This document shows positions 7,948-17,445 of a stretch of 64,000 nucleotides of DNA, piece by piece. The first letter of the stretch is position 1. Every line of letters starts with the position of its first letter. The notes under the pieces were generated by a model, which ran no database searches, was not told the DNA's origin, and saw only the letters and a program-made list of their open reading frames with translations. The DNA is from an uncultured Paracoccaceae bacterium. Its GTDB lineage: Bacteria > Pseudomonadota > Alphaproteobacteria > Rhodobacterales > Rhodobacteraceae. The stretch covers positions 62,001-126,000 of the forward strand of contig CALIZF010000004.1 of the NCBI GenBank assembly GCA_938028765.1, in the 5' to 3' direction. The position numbers were made by a program, and so were the translations under genes.

Positions 7948-8849
7948 GAGGCGGCCACCAGGGCCCGGTAGAGCTCGCGCAGCCGCGCCGTCACCGGCCC
8001 CATCTGTCCGGTGCCGATGGTGCGGCCGTCGATCGAGCCCACGGGCGTCTGCGCCCCGAAGGTGCCCGTCAGGAAGGCCTCGTCGGCGGAGTAGGTTTCG
8101 ACCAGCGAGAAGTTCCTTTCGAACACCGGGATGCCGTTCGCGCGGCAGAGGTCGATCACCTTGGCGCGGGTGATGCCGGGCAGGCAGTAGTCGCCGGTCG
8201 AGGTCCAGACCTGCCCCTTACGGACGATGAAGAAGTTGCAGGCATTCGTCGTGTTCACGAAGCCGTGAACATCGAGCATCAGCGCCTCGTCCGCGCCAGC
8301 CTTTTCGGCGGCGATGCAGGCAAGGATGCAGTTCAGCTTCGAATGCGAGTTCAGTTTCGGATCCTGCGTCATCGGCAGACCGCGGATGTGCGGCACCGTG
8401 GCCAGCCGGATGGGGCGCGGGATCTTCGGTCGCGAATGTTCCATGATGATGGCGACGGTCGGCCCCCGCTGCGACAGCCGAGGATGCTGGAAGGGCCGTG
8501 TCTTGGGTCCGCGCGTGACCATCAGGCGGGCGTGGGCGTCGGTGGTCATGCCGTTCGCATCCTGGGTGTCGCGCAGCGCGCGCGCGAGGTCGCCCTTCGT
8601 CATGCCGATGTCGAGATCGATCGCGCGCGCGGCTTCGAACAGGCGGTCGAGGTGTTCGTCGAGGAAGGCCCAACGCCCGTCGTAGAGGCGGATCCCCTCC
8701 CACACCCCGTCGCCCAGCATGAAGCCCGAATCATAGACGCTGACGAGCGCCTCGGCCTTCGGAACGATGCGGCCGTTCAGCCAGAGCCGGATCGTTTCGT
8801 TGCGCGCGTCCTCTTCGGCCGCGTGGCTGAAGGTATCGTCGGGGGTCAT
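7944..8849 (-). CDS. PLP-dependent class IV aminotransferase (branched-chain / D-amino acid type)
   Basis: 301 residues. Fold type IV signatures are [10 protein letters not shown], the [19 protein letters not shown] core, the PLP lysine region [11 protein letters not shown] and the cofactor-binding [16 protein letters not shown] with CLPGITR. The motif set fits the branched-chain/D-alanine aminotransferase family but does not decide the substrate; aminodeoxychorismate lyase is less likely. It is the first gene of the leftward trmO-pyrF group (4-bp overlap) and diverges from msrA across an 80-bp gap. Confidence 0.85.
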   Translation of the reverse strand: MTPDDTFSHAAEEDARNETIRLWLNGRIVPKAEALVSVYDSGFMLGDGVWEGIRLYDGRWAFLDEHLDRLFEAARAIDLDIGMTKGDLARALRDTQDANGMTTDAHARLMVTRGPKTRPFQHPRLSQRGPTVAIIMEHSRPKIPRPIRLATVPHIRGLPMTQDPKLNSHSKLNCILACIAAEKAGADEALMLDVHGFVNTTNACNFFIVRKGQVWTSTGDYCLPGITRAKVIDLCRANGIPVFERNFSLVETYSADEAFLTGTFGAQTPVGSIDGRTIGTGQMGPVTARLRELYRALVAAS

Positions 8850-8929
8850 GCGGAAGCCCTCCCTGCAACGTGAGCATAGAGGGCGGGCAAGGCGGGTTAA
8901 AGGGGCCTGCGGCGATGGAGGAGGATGCC

Positions 8930-9550
8930 ATGCGGTGGGTGCTGGGCCTGATGCTGGCGGCGCTGACGCTTCCGGCGGCGGCGACCGAGCGGGCGATCCT
9001 GGCGGGCGGCTGCTTCTGGTGCGTCGAGGCGGATTTCGAGAGCGTGCCGGGGGTGCTGTCGGCGGTGTCGGGCTACACCGGCGGGACGGTGGAGAACCCG
9101 ACTTATGCCGCGGTCAGCCGCGGCGGGACGGGGCATTACGAGGCGGTCGAGATCACCTTCGATCCCGCGGTGATAGGATACGACCGGATCCTTCATCTCT
9201 TCTTTCGCAGCGTGAACCCGACCGATCCGGGCGGCCAGTTCTGCGATCGCGGCGACAGCTACCGCACGGCGGTCTTCGTGCTCGGCGCGCGCCAGCGGGC
9301 GGCGGCCGAGGCGGCGAAGGCCGCAGCGGAGCGGGACCTCGGTCGGCGGGTGGTCACGCCAGTGCTGGAGGCGACGCGGTTCTGGCCGGCCGAAGCCTAT
9401 CACCAGGATTACTGGCGCAGCGAAGAGATCATTCTGACCCGGTTCGGGCCGCGGCGGAAGGCCGTCGCCTATCAGCTTTACCGGGCCGCCTGCGGCCGCG
9501 ATGCGCGGGTGCGCGATCTGTGGGGGGATGCCGCCGCGTTTGCGAAATGA
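8930..9550 (+). CDS. msrA: Secreted peptide-methionine (S)-S-oxide reductase MsrA
   Basis: 206 residues. It reduces methionine-S-sulfoxide in proteins. The active-site cysteine is in [13 protein letters not shown], with the family motifs [12 protein letters not shown] and GHYEAVEI following. The chosen ATG has GGAGGA 6 bp upstream and gives a clean signal peptide ([18 protein letters not shown]), so the enzyme is predicted to act in the periplasm. Upstream GTG and ATG starts would bury that signal. It ends exactly where the convergent rbsK gene ends. Confidence 0.92.
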   Translation: MRWVLGLMLAALTLPAAATERAILAGGCFWCVEADFESVPGVLSAVSGYTGGTVENPTYAAVSRGGTGHYEAVEITFDPAVIGYDRILHLFFRSVNPTDPGGQFCDRGDSYRTAVFVLGARQRAAAEAAKAAAERDLGRRVVTPVLEATRFWPAEAYHQDYWRSEEIILTRFGPRRKAVAYQLYRAACGRDARVRDLWGDAAAFAK

Positions 9551-10408
9551 TCAGCCGCGGGCGAGGACGGCATCGACCTCGGCCGCGGTCGGCATCGCGG
9601 CGGCCGCGCCGGCGCGCGTGACCTGGATTGCGGCGGCGGCAGCGGCGCGGCGCATCGCGGCGGCGGGCGGCAGACCGGCATCGAGCGCAGCCGCCAGCGT
9701 GCCGGTGAAGCAGTCGCCCGCACCGGTCGTATCAACCGGCGTCACCGGAAAGGCGGGCACATGCAGGGGCGGCCCGTCGGGCGGCCGCCAGTCCGCCCCG
9801 GCTGCGCCGCGGGTGACGACCATCGTGCAGGCGGGCGCGATGCCCGCGGCCGCCAGCGCCGCAGCCTCGCCCGCGTTGAGGACGAGGATCGCGACATGCG
9901 GCAGGACGGCCGCCGTCGCGGCGGCATCGAAGGGGGCGGCGGAGTAGATGACGCGCAGCCCCCCGGCGGCGGCGCGTGCGGCGGCCTCGACCTGCCGGTC
10001 GGTCTCGTTCTGCAGCATCAGGGTGTCGCCGGGCCCTGCGGCGTCAATGGCGGCGGCGATGGCGGAAGGACTTTGCGCCGCATTGGCGCCGGGGTGGATC
10101 AGGATGGCGTTCTCGCCCGCGTCGTCCACGGCGATGATGGCATGGCCGGTGGCCGCGTCGAGGGAGGCGACATGCACGCAGTCGACCCCTGCGGCGGCAA
10201 GTTCGGCAAGCGTCCAGGCCCCGTCGGCCCCGATCGCCCCGATGTGGCGGACGATTGCGCCCTGCCGGGCGGCGGCGACCGATTGGTTCGCGCCCTTGCC
10301 GCCGAGGCCGCGGGAATAGGCGGTCGTCGCCAGCGTCTCGCCCGGGACGGGGATCCGGGGAACGCGGTAGACGTGATCGACGTTGATCGAGCCGAGACAG
10401 AGGATCAT
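9551..10408 (-). CDS. rbsK: Ribokinase-type PfkB sugar kinase
   Basis: 285 residues. PfkB-family features in order: N-terminal LGSINVDHVYRVPRIP, the substrate/phosphate region GLGGKGANQSVAAARQGA (start quoted), and the C-terminal catalytic signature VDTTGAGDCFTGTLAAAL with the base Asp. Ribose is the most likely substrate by similarity to ribokinase, but no ribose transport or regulator gene adjoins it, so another furanose is possible. It is divergent from mutS. Confidence 0.85.
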   Translation of the reverse strand: MILCLGSINVDHVYRVPRIPVPGETLATTAYSRGLGGKGANQSVAAARQGAIVRHIGAIGADGAWTLAELAAAGVDCVHVASLDAATGHAIIAVDDAGENAILIHPGANAAQSPSAIAAAIDAAGPGDTLMLQNETDRQVEAAARAAAGGLRVIYSAAPFDAAATAAVLPHVAILVLNAGEAAALAAAGIAPACTMVVTRGAAGADWRPPDGPPLHVPAFPVTPVDTTGAGDCFTGTLAAALDAGLPPAAAMRRAAAAAAIQVTRAGAAAAMPTAAEVDAVLARG

Positions 10409-10417
10409 GCGGCCGAG

Positions 10418-10446
10418 CCTAGCGGGGCGCGGCGTCGCCCGCTAGG
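10418..10446. promoter_or_regulatory. Palindrome in the rbsK-mutS divergent gap
   Basis: CCTAGCGGG and CCCGCTAGG form perfect 9-bp arms around an 11-bp loop, in the 65-bp gap between the two divergent starts. It could be an operator shared by both genes. Each arm includes CTAG, a tetranucleotide usually avoided in bacterial DNA. Function unknown. Confidence 0.35.
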
Positions 10447-10473
10447 GTCGCCGGCGCAACGCGGGAGGGGCGG

Positions 10474-13119
10474 GTGGGCGACGACGGCGTGACGCCGATG
10501 ATGGCGCAATATCTGGAGATCAAGGCCGAGGCGCGCGATGCGATCCTGTTCTACCGGATGGGCGACTTCTACGAGATGTTCTTCGAGGACGCCGCCCTTG
10601 CCGCCGCGGCGCTGGACATCGCGCTGACCAAACGGGGTCAGCATCTCGGGCGCGACATCCCGATGTGCGGCGTGCCGGTCGTGTCGGCCGAAGGTTACCT
10701 CATGCAGCTGATCGGCAAGGGGTTCCGCGTCGCGATCGCCGAGCAGGTCGAGGACCCGGCCGAGGCGCGCCGGCGCGGCTCGAAGGCGGTGGTGCGGCGC
10801 GAGATCGTGCGGGTCGTCACCCCGGGCACGCTGACCGAGGACGCGCTGCTGGAGGCGCGGCGCGCGAATTGGCTGTGCGCCTGGGCCGAACTGCGCGAGG
10901 AAGGAGCGCTGGCCTGGGCCGACATCTCGACCGGCGAGGTGCGCGCCGCAGCGGTCGGCCGGCCGCGGCTGGCGGCGCTGCTGGCGCGGCTGGCGCCGCG
11001 CGAGCTGCTCTTGGCCGAGGGTGGCGATGGCGGGGTAGAGCGGCTGGCGGCCGAGCTGGGCATCGCCGCGGCACCGCTGCCGCGGGCGTCCTTCGACAGT
11101 GCGGCGGGCGCGCGGCGGCTGGCCGCAGCCTTTGGCGTGGCGGGTCCGGAGGCGTTCGGCGACTTCGGCCGGGCCGAGATCGCGGCGCTCGGCGCCCTGA
11201 TCCAGTATCTGGAGCTCACGCAGCGCGGACGACTGCCGCTGTTGCGTCCGCCGGTGCGCGAACGGCTGGGCGAGGCGATGCAGTTGGACCCGGCAACCCG
11301 CCGGAGCCTCGAGATCTCGACGGCGCAGGGGGGTGGGCGCGAGGGTTCGCTGCTGGCGGCGGTCGACCAGACGGTGACGGCGGGCGGCGGGCGGTTGCTG
11401 GAGCGGCGGCTGTCGGCGCCCTCGACCGATGTCGCCGTCATCCGGGCGCGCATCGCGGCGGTCGGGCGGCTGGTCGAGGCCCCGGACCTGCGGGCGGCGC
11501 TGCGGGCGGCGCTGACGCAGGTGCCGGACATCGACAGGGCGCTCGCGCGGCTGGCGCTGGACCGCGGCGGCCCGCGCGACCTCGCCGCGCTGCGCGACGG
11601 CCTGCGCGGGGCGGCGGCGGTGGCGCGGGTGCTTGCGGAGGCGGACGGGGTGCTGGACGACCCCGCGCGGCTCGGTTGCGCGGGCAGGCTGGCGGCGGAA
11701 CTGGAGCGGGTTCTTGTCGCCTCGCCTCCGGTGCAGCTGCGGGACGGCGGGTTCGTGGCGGCGGGCGTCGATCCGGACCTCGATGCAACGCGGGCGCTGC
11801 GCGACGAATCGCGCGGCGTGATCGCCGACCTGCAGGCGCGCTATGCCGCGGAGACCGGCATCGCCAGCCTTAAGATCCGGCACAATCACGTGTTGGGGTA
11901 TCACATCGAAGTCTCGGCGGCGCAGGGACCGAAGCTGCTGGCGGAACCCCATGCCGGGCGGTTCGTCCACCGGCAGACGACGGCGCAGGCGCTGCGGTTC
12001 GCCACGCTGGAACTCGCGGAACTCGAATCGCGGATCGTGAACGCGGCGGCCCATGCGCTGGACCTCGAGCGGGGATGGTTCGACCGGCTGCGCGCGGCCG
12101 CGCTGGCCGAGGCGGCGGCGCTTGCCGGCGTGGCGCGCGCGCTGGCCGAGGCGGACGTGACCGCCGGCTGGGCGGAAGCAGCCGCCGAGGGCGACTGGTG
12201 CGCGCCGGTGGTGGACGACAGCCGCGCCTTCATGGTGGCCGCCGGCCGGCATCCGGTGGTGGAACGCGCGCTGCGCCGGCAGGGGCAACCTTTCGTCGCG
12301 AACGACTGCGCGCTGACAGCCGGGGATACGCCCGCGATCTGGTTGGTCACCGGGCCGAATATGGCGGGCAAGTCCACCTTCCTGCGGCAGAACGCGCTGA
12401 TCGCCGTGATGGCGCAGGCGGGCGGATGGGTGCCGGCGCGGTCGGCGCGGATCGGGGCGGTCAGCGCGGTATGGAGCCGGGTGGGGGCGGCGGACGACCT
12501 TGCGCGGGGGCGGTCCACCTTCATGGTCGAGATGGTGGAGACGGCGGGCATCCTGAATCAGGCCGACGACCGGGCGCTGGTGATCCTGGACGAGATCGGG
12601 CGCGGCACGGCGACCTGGGACGGGCTGTCGATCGCCTGGGCCGTGCTCGAGCATCTGCACGCGACGAACCGGTGCCGCGCGCTGTTCGCCACGCACTACC
12701 ACGAACTGACCGCGCTGGCCGCGCGGCTGCCGGGCGTCGCGAATGCGACGGTGGCGGTGCGCGAGTGGGAGGGATCGGTGATCTTCCTGCACGAGGTGCG
12801 GCCGGGTGCCGCCGACCGCAGCTATGGCGTGCAGGTGGCGCGTCTGGCGGGACTGCCGGCGACCGTGATCGACCGCGCGCGGGACATCCTCGAGCGGCTC
12901 GAATCCGGCGGGCACGGCGCAGGGGCGGGGCGGGCGGCGGCGATGGAGGATTTGCCGCTGTTCGCGTCTCGGCCCCCGGCCCGCACCCCGACCGCGCTGC
13001 CGCCGGGCGCGGCTGCGGTGCTGGACCGGCTGCGCGACGTCAACCCCGATGACCTGAGCGCGCGACAGGCGCTGGCGCTGCTATACGAGCTGCGCGGGAT
13101 GCTGGAGGGGGATGTTTGA
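10474..13119 (+). CDS. mutS: DNA mismatch repair protein MutS
   Basis: 881 residues, the usual MutS length. It recognises mismatches and starts repair. The mismatch-wedging F-x-E is in RMGDFYEMFFEDA (about residues 28-40), and the ATPase has Walker A GPNMAGKSTFLRQ, Walker B ILDEIGRGTATWDG and the FATHYHEL switch. The start is GTG behind a GGGAGGGGCGG leader. Mature domains I-V are all present. The 3' end is 7 bp from the convergent grpE stop; both stop codons lie within a small palindrome TGACA-GAA-TGTCA. Confidence 0.97.
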   Translation: MGDDGVTPMMAQYLEIKAEARDAILFYRMGDFYEMFFEDAALAAAALDIALTKRGQHLGRDIPMCGVPVVSAEGYLMQLIGKGFRVAIAEQVEDPAEARRRGSKAVVRREIVRVVTPGTLTEDALLEARRANWLCAWAELREEGALAWADISTGEVRAAAVGRPRLAALLARLAPRELLLAEGGDGGVERLAAELGIAAAPLPRASFDSAAGARRLAAAFGVAGPEAFGDFGRAEIAALGALIQYLELTQRGRLPLLRPPVRERLGEAMQLDPATRRSLEISTAQGGGREGSLLAAVDQTVTAGGGRLLERRLSAPSTDVAVIRARIAAVGRLVEAPDLRAALRAALTQVPDIDRALARLALDRGGPRDLAALRDGLRGAAAVARVLAEADGVLDDPARLGCAGRLAAELERVLVASPPVQLRDGGFVAAGVDPDLDATRALRDESRGVIADLQARYAAETGIASLKIRHNHVLGYHIEVSAAQGPKLLAEPHAGRFVHRQTTAQALRFATLELAELESRIVNAAAHALDLERGWFDRLRAAALAEAAALAGVARALAEADVTAGWAEAAAEGDWCAPVVDDSRAFMVAAGRHPVVERALRRQGQPFVANDCALTAGDTPAIWLVTGPNMAGKSTFLRQNALIAVMAQAGGWVPARSARIGAVSAVWSRVGAADDLARGRSTFMVEMVETAGILNQADDRALVILDEIGRGTATWDGLSIAWAVLEHLHATNRCRALFATHYHELTALAARLPGVANATVAVREWEGSVIFLHEVRPGAADRSYGVQVARLAGLPATVIDRARDILERLESGGHGAGAGRAAAMEDLPLFASRPPARTPTALPPGAAAVLDRLRDVNPDDLSARQALALLYELRGMLEGDV

Positions 13120-13126
13120 CAGAATG

Positions 13127-13699
13127 TCAGCCTTCGGCGGGCATCGACGAGACGCCGACCTGTGCGGGCCGCAGAAGCCGGTCGTGCAACATGAAGCCTT
13201 CGGCCATGACCTGGATGATCTGGCCGGCGGCGGTGCCGGGGACCGGTGCCTCGAACATCGCCTGATGCTGCTGAGGATCGAAGGCATCGCCCACGGCGGG
13301 GGCGACGATGCGGATGCCGTGGCGGGCGAACACCGCCTGCAGTTCGCGCAGGGTGAGCTCGACGCCCTCGATCAGCGCGGCCCGGGCATCGGCGCCCTCG
13401 CGTCCCGCCGCGTCGCGCGCGGCATCGAGGCCGCGGCGCAGGGCGTCGTGCACGGGAAGGAGATCGCGGGCGAGACGGGACGATCCGTAGGCCTCGGCCT
13501 CGCGGCGGTCGCGATCGGCGCGCTTGCGCGCGTTTTCGGCGTCGGCCAGCGCCCGCATCCAGCGGTCGCGCAGCTCGTCGCGCTCGGCGCGCAGCGCATC
13601 GAGTTCGTCGGCGTCGATATGGGCATCCTCGCCCGCGGGCGGCGTCGCGTCGGCGGCGGTCGCATCGGTCATGGCGGTGTCGTTCCGGTCCTGCTGCAT
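13127..13699 (-). CDS. grpE: Nucleotide exchange factor GrpE
   Basis: 190 residues. GrpE releases ADP from DnaK. A charged N-terminal tail leads into the long dimer helix (DELDALRAERDELRDRWMRA), then the conserved NARKRADRDRRE and the C-terminal beta-domain with GDAFDPQQHQAM and GFMLHDRLLRPAQV. The ATG at 13699 is chosen for its CAGGA leader; an ATG at 13672 would give 181 residues. It follows hrcA by 20 bp, a common heat-shock pairing. Confidence 0.94.
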   Translation of the reverse strand: MQQDRNDTAMTDATAADATPPAGEDAHIDADELDALRAERDELRDRWMRALADAENARKRADRDRREAEAYGSSRLARDLLPVHDALRRGLDAARDAAGREGADARAALIEGVELTLRELQAVFARHGIRIVAPAVGDAFDPQQHQAMFEAPVPGTAAGQIIQVMAEGFMLHDRLLRPAQVGVSSMPAEG

Positions 13700-13719
13700 C
13701 GAATCCTGCGCCTCTGTGA

Positions 13720-14787
13720 TCACATTTGCCGGTCGGATACCAGCCGGCCGACAAGCTGCGCCGTATAGTCCACGATCGGGACGATCCGGCCGTAATTGAG
13801 CCGCGTGGGGCCGATCACGCCGATCGCGCCCACTATCCGCCGCTCGGCGTTCATATAGGGCGAAACGACGAGAGCGGAACCCGAGAGGGAAAAGAGCTTG
13901 TTTTCGGACCCGATGAAGATCCGCACGCCCTCGCCCTCTTCGGCGAGGGCCAGGAACTCGGCGATGTCGCGTTTGCGTTCGAGGTCGTCGAAGAGGCGGC
14001 GGATGCGCTCGAGATCGGGGCCGGGATCGACGTCGGGCAGAAGGTTCGCGCTGCCGCGGACGATCAGCCGTTCCTGCGGCAAGCCGGCGTTTTCCCACAG
14101 CACGAGGCCGGATTCGACGAGTTCGCGCGCGAGGCTGTCGATTTCCTGCCGCCGGCGGACCATGTCCGCGGCGACCTGCCGGCGCATCTCGGCCAGGGTG
14201 CGGCCGCTGGCGACGCTGTTGAGGAAGTTTGCCGCCTCGCGCATGGACGATGGTGTCTGACCGGGCGGCGGGGCGAAAAGCCGATTTTCGACATGGCCGT
14301 CGGCGAAGACGAGAACCGCGAGCGCCCGATCCGGCCCGAGTGGGACGAAGTCGACGTGGCGCACCGGTGCCTCGTGCTTGGGCGTCAGGACAAGGCTGGC
14401 TCCGCGGGTGAGCGCGGAGAGCGTTTCGCCCACGCGATCGAGGAGCACGCCGACATCGGGGCTGTCGGCGGCCGCCGCCGCCTCGATGCTGGCGCGGTCG
14501 GCCGCGTCGGGCTCGCAGAGTTCGAGGAGCCCGTCGATGAAGAGCCTGAGCCCGAGCTGGGTGGGAACGCGGCCGGCCGACACATGCGGGCTGTCGAGAA
14601 GCCCGAGGTGCTCGAGGTCCTGCATCACGTTGCGGACCGTCGCGGCCGAGACCTTTTCGGACATGGTGCGTGTGAGGGTTCGCGAGCCGACCGGATCGCC
14701 CGAAGCGAGATAGCCTTCCACCACGCGACGGAAGACTTCGCGGCTGCGGGCATTGAGATCGGCAAGGAGCCTCGGGTTCTCGGGCAT
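13720..14787 (-). CDS. hrcA: Heat-inducible transcription repressor HrcA
   Basis: 355 residues. HrcA represses groE/dnaK-class genes at CIRCE elements and is kept active by GroEL. The N-terminal winged helix is visible ([25 protein letters not shown], quoted in part, then [18 protein letters not shown]), and the C-terminal GAF-like part ends in [20 protein letters not shown]. It is transcribed with grpE. No CIRCE sequence is visible in its own upstream gap, so autoregulation through CIRCE is not supported here. Confidence 0.95.
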   Translation of the reverse strand: MPENPRLLADLNARSREVFRRVVEGYLASGDPVGSRTLTRTMSEKVSAATVRNVMQDLEHLGLLDSPHVSAGRVPTQLGLRLFIDGLLELCEPDAADRASIEAAAAADSPDVGVLLDRVGETLSALTRGASLVLTPKHEAPVRHVDFVPLGPDRALAVLVFADGHVENRLFAPPPGQTPSSMREAANFLNSVASGRTLAEMRRQVAADMVRRRQEIDSLARELVESGLVLWENAGLPQERLIVRGSANLLPDVDPGPDLERIRRLFDDLERKRDIAEFLALAEEGEGVRIFIGSENKLFSLSGSALVVSPYMNAERRIVGAIGVIGPTRLNYGRIVPIVDYTAQLVGRLVSDRQM

Positions 14788-14808
14788 GGCGGGTCGTTTT
14801 TCGGGCGG

Positions 14809-14868
14809 TCCCGGGGGATTGTCCCGGGAGGGCACAGGACCATATCGGCAGCGGTGCGGGATCGTCAA
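14809..14868 (-). promoter_or_regulatory. Putative hrcA promoter with TCCCGGG repeats in the leader
   Basis: On the minus strand TTGACG (14868-14863) and TATGGT (14844-14839) are separated by 18 bp, a plausible housekeeping promoter. Downstream, in the expected leader, TCCCGGG and CCCGGGA (14809-14829) form a 7-bp dyad with a 7-bp loop and can also be read as direct repeats 13 bp apart. No classical CIRCE is present. Confidence 0.4.
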
Positions 14869-14936
14869 TCGGGGTTGCGCGCGCAACGGACCGGCGGATA
14901 GTGAGCCCGTATCGTGCAGAGGACGGAGGATCGACG

Positions 14937-15656
14937 ATGCGGCCATCGGGCAGGGCGCTGGACGCCTTGCGAGACGTGCAGATCCTGCCGCATGCCGTGA
15001 AGCATGCGGAGGGATCCTGCCTGATCGAGATCGGCGACACCCGGGTCTTGTGCACGGCCACGGTGGAGGACAAGCCGCCACCCTTCCTCAAGGGCACTGG
15101 CCTTGGCTGGGTGACGGCAGAGTATGGGATGCTGCCCCGGGCGACCCACACGCGCAACCGCCGCGAAGCTGCTGCCGGGCGGCAACAGGGGCGCACCGTC
15201 GAGATCCAGAGGCTGATCGGTCGGGCCTTGCGCGCCGGGGTGGACCGGGCGGCCCTGGGCGAGCGGCAGATCGTCGTCGACTGCGACGTGCTGCAGGCCG
15301 ACGGGGGGACGCGCTGCGCGGCGATCACCGGCGGATGGGTTGCGCTGCGGCTGGCGATCGACCGGTTGCTGGCAAGCCGCGCAGTCGCGACCGATCCGGT
15401 GATCGATCACGTTGCGGCCGTCTCATGCGGACTTTACGGCGGGCAGGCCGTGCTCGACCTCGACTACGCCGAGGACAGTGCCGCGGAAGTGGACGGGAAC
15501 TTCGTCATGACGGGACGGGGGGCGCTGGTCGAGGTTCAGATGTCGGCGGAAGGCGCAACCTTCGACCGGGCGGAGCTCGACCGTCTTCTGGCGCTTGCGG
15601 CGGCTGGGACGGCGCGTCTGGTGGCCGCACAGGCGGCAGCGACGGGGGCACGATGA
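14937..15656 (+). CDS. rph: Ribonuclease PH
   Basis: 239 residues, the standard length. It is a phosphorolytic 3'-5' exonuclease that trims tRNA 3' ends. [15 protein letters not shown] at the front and GEVQ-type residues in [12 protein letters not shown] near the end match the family, with [16 protein letters not shown] forming the phosphate site. The ATG has GGACGGAGGA just upstream. rdgB follows with an ATGA overlap, a common pairing. Confidence 0.96.
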   Translation: MRPSGRALDALRDVQILPHAVKHAEGSCLIEIGDTRVLCTATVEDKPPPFLKGTGLGWVTAEYGMLPRATHTRNRREAAAGRQQGRTVEIQRLIGRALRAGVDRAALGERQIVVDCDVLQADGGTRCAAITGGWVALRLAIDRLLASRAVATDPVIDHVAAVSCGLYGGQAVLDLDYAEDSAAEVDGNFVMTGRGALVEVQMSAEGATFDRAELDRLLALAAAGTARLVAAQAAATGAR

Positions 15657-16288
15657 CTGCGGCAACTGTGACGGGCCGACGGCGGTTTGCGGGGGATCGC
15701 TTGATCATAGCGACGCACAACCTTGGCAAGGTGGAGGAGTTCGCCGCGCTCTTTGCGCCGCGCGGCATTCGCCTGGTGTCTGCGGGGGCGCTCGGCCTGC
15801 CCGAGCCGGTGGAAACGGAAGAGACTTTCGCGGGAAATGCGCGGCTGAAGGCATTGGCGGCTGCAACGGCCGCCGGTGGGGTCGCGCTGGCGGACGACTC
15901 CGGGATCGCGGTGGATGCCCTGAACGGGGCGCCGGGCGTCCACACGGCAGACTGGGCGACATTGCCGGACGGATCGCGCGACTTCGTGGCGGCGATGCAG
16001 AAGGTCCACCGGATGCTGGTCGCATCGGGTGCGCCGGAACCCTGGACCGCACGGTTCTGCTGCACCCTGGCACTGGCGTGGCCGGACGGGCATGTGGAAA
16101 CCGTCAGCGGCACGGCGGAGGGCGCCGTGGTCTGGCCGATGCGCGGGCGGCAGGGGCACGGGTTCGATCCCGTGTTCCAGCCTACGGGTGAAACGCGCAC
16201 GTTTGCCGAGCTGACGCCAGCGGAGAAGAATCAGCGCAGCCATCGCGCTGCTGCGTTGGCGCAGCTGCTGGACGCCTGTTTCACGTGA
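15653..16288 (+). CDS. rdgB: dITP/XTP pyrophosphatase RdgB (Ham1 family)
   Basis: 211 residues. It hydrolyses ITP, dITP and XTP to keep them out of nucleic acids. The substrate loop [12 protein letters not shown], the metal site [20 protein letters not shown] (quoted in part) and the C-terminal [10 protein letters not shown] with [11 protein letters not shown] are intact. The end of the gene is unusual: the last codons and stop lie inside a parS palindrome, which also holds the hemW start. Confidence 0.95.
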   Translation: MTAATVTGRRRFAGDRLIIATHNLGKVEEFAALFAPRGIRLVSAGALGLPEPVETEETFAGNARLKALAAATAAGGVALADDSGIAVDALNGAPGVHTADWATLPDGSRDFVAAMQKVHRMLVASGAPEPWTARFCCTLALAWPDGHVETVSGTAEGAVVWPMRGRQGHGFDPVFQPTGETRTFAELTPAEKNQRSHRAAALAQLLDACFT

Positions 16289-16292
16289 AACA
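16277..16292. promoter_or_regulatory. parS: parS site 1 (perfect palindrome)
   Basis: TGTTTCACGTGAAACA is a perfect 16-bp palindrome identical to the bacterial ParB-binding consensus. It spans the rdgB stop and the hemW GTG start, about 1.15 kb from the parB stop. ParB loads here, spreads as a CTP-dependent clamp and recruits ParA and SMC. Confidence 0.95.
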
Positions 16293-17445
16293 TGACGCCG
16301 AGACCACGCGGTTCGGCCTTTATGTCCACTGGCCGTTCTGCACCTCCAAATGCCCCTACTGCGACTTCAACTCGCATGTCGCAGCCGAAGTCGACATGGG
16401 CCGGTGGCTTGCGGCCTATCAGGCGGAGATCGCGCGCGTTGCCGCGGCCACCGGTCCACGCGTGCTCTCGACCATCTTCTTCGGGGGCGGCACCCCGTCC
16501 TTGATGTCTGCAGACCTGGTCGCGGCTGTGATCACCGCGGCGCGGGCCGCGTGGACACCAGCCAACGACCTCGAAATCACGCTTGAGGCGAATCCGGGGT
16601 CGGTCGAAGCAGGGCGGTTCCGTGATTTTCGCGCTGCCGGCGTCAACCGCGTATCGCTCGGGGTGCAGGCGCTCGACGACGCAGCACTGCGTCGCCTGGG
16701 TCGCACTCACGGAACGGCTGAGGCGCTTGCCGCTGTCATCACCGCGCAGGACACATTTGAGCGCGTGAGCATTGACATGATCTATGCACGGCAGGACCAG
16801 ACGCCGGCCGACTGGATCAACGAGCTGCGCCGGGCTCTCGCGCTGGGTACAGGGCATCTGTCGCTGTATCAATTGACCATCGAAGACGGCACCGTTTTTG
16901 CCGCCCGCCGGACACGCGGACTGCTTCCAGGCCTGCCGGATGACGACCGCGCGGCCGAGATGTTCGACGCGACGCAGGCCTTGTGCGAGTCAGCCGGGAT
17001 ACCGGCTTACGAGATCTCCAACCATGCCCGCGCAGGCGAGGAATGCCGGCACAACCTCGTCTACTGGCGCGGCCAGGAATACGCCGGCATCGGGCCGGGA
17101 GCGCACGGCCGATTGAACCTGCCCAGTGGAAGGTCGGCCACCGAAGCCATTCGGGCCCCCGGCGCTTGGCTGTACGCTGTCGAGCGACGGATGAGCGGCG
17201 AGGCATCGTGCACTTTACTGTCCGCACGCGACATCGCTGTGGAACGGATGCTGATGGGTTTACGCCTTCATGAAGGCCTGACCTTGGCGGCCATCCCGAC
17301 GGAGCTTCGGCCATCCGAGGCCATCATTGCGGAGTTGGTCGACAGCGGCCTGCTCTTCGATGAACCCGGCCGACTGCGCATCACGCCGTCAGGGCGCCTT
17401 CTGACCGACCGGATTACAGCGATGCTGCTCCCGGAGCCGACCTAG
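16285..17445 (+). CDS. hemW: Radical SAM heme chaperone HemW
   Basis: 386 residues, once annotated as oxygen-independent coproporphyrinogen oxidase-like. The Fe-S motif CTSKCPYCDFN (CxxxCxxC) follows LYVHWPF near residue 15, then FFGGGTPSLM for SAM binding and GIGPGAHGRL. HemW proteins bind heme and deliver it to respiratory enzymes and lack HemN oxidase activity. The start is a GTG inside parS site 1 and overlaps rdgB by 4 bp. Its stop overlaps that of parB tail to tail. Confidence 0.93.
   Translation: MKHDAETTRFGLYVHWPFCTSKCPYCDFNSHVAAEVDMGRWLAAYQAEIARVAAATGPRVLSTIFFGGGTPSLMSADLVAAVITAARAAWTPANDLEITLEANPGSVEAGRFRDFRAAGVNRVSLGVQALDDAALRRLGRTHGTAEALAAVITAQDTFERVSIDMIYARQDQTPADWINELRRALALGTGHLSLYQLTIEDGTVFAARRTRGLLPGLPDDDRAAEMFDATQALCESAGIPAYEISNHARAGEECRHNLVYWRGQEYAGIGPGAHGRLNLPSGRSATEAIRAPGAWLYAVERRMSGEASCTLLSARDIAVERMLMGLRLHEGLTLAAIPTELRPSEAIIAELVDSGLLFDEPGRLRITPSGRLLTDRITAMLLPEPT

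Noticed and set aside
13117-13129. TGACA-GAA-TGTCA between mutS and grpE as a terminator
   Set aside because: Only five base pairs and no T-run; probably a coincidence of two facing stop codons.
14788-14936. CIRCE element for HrcA
   Set aside because: Searched for TTAGCACTC-N9-GAGTGCTAA or close variants on both strands; none seen.
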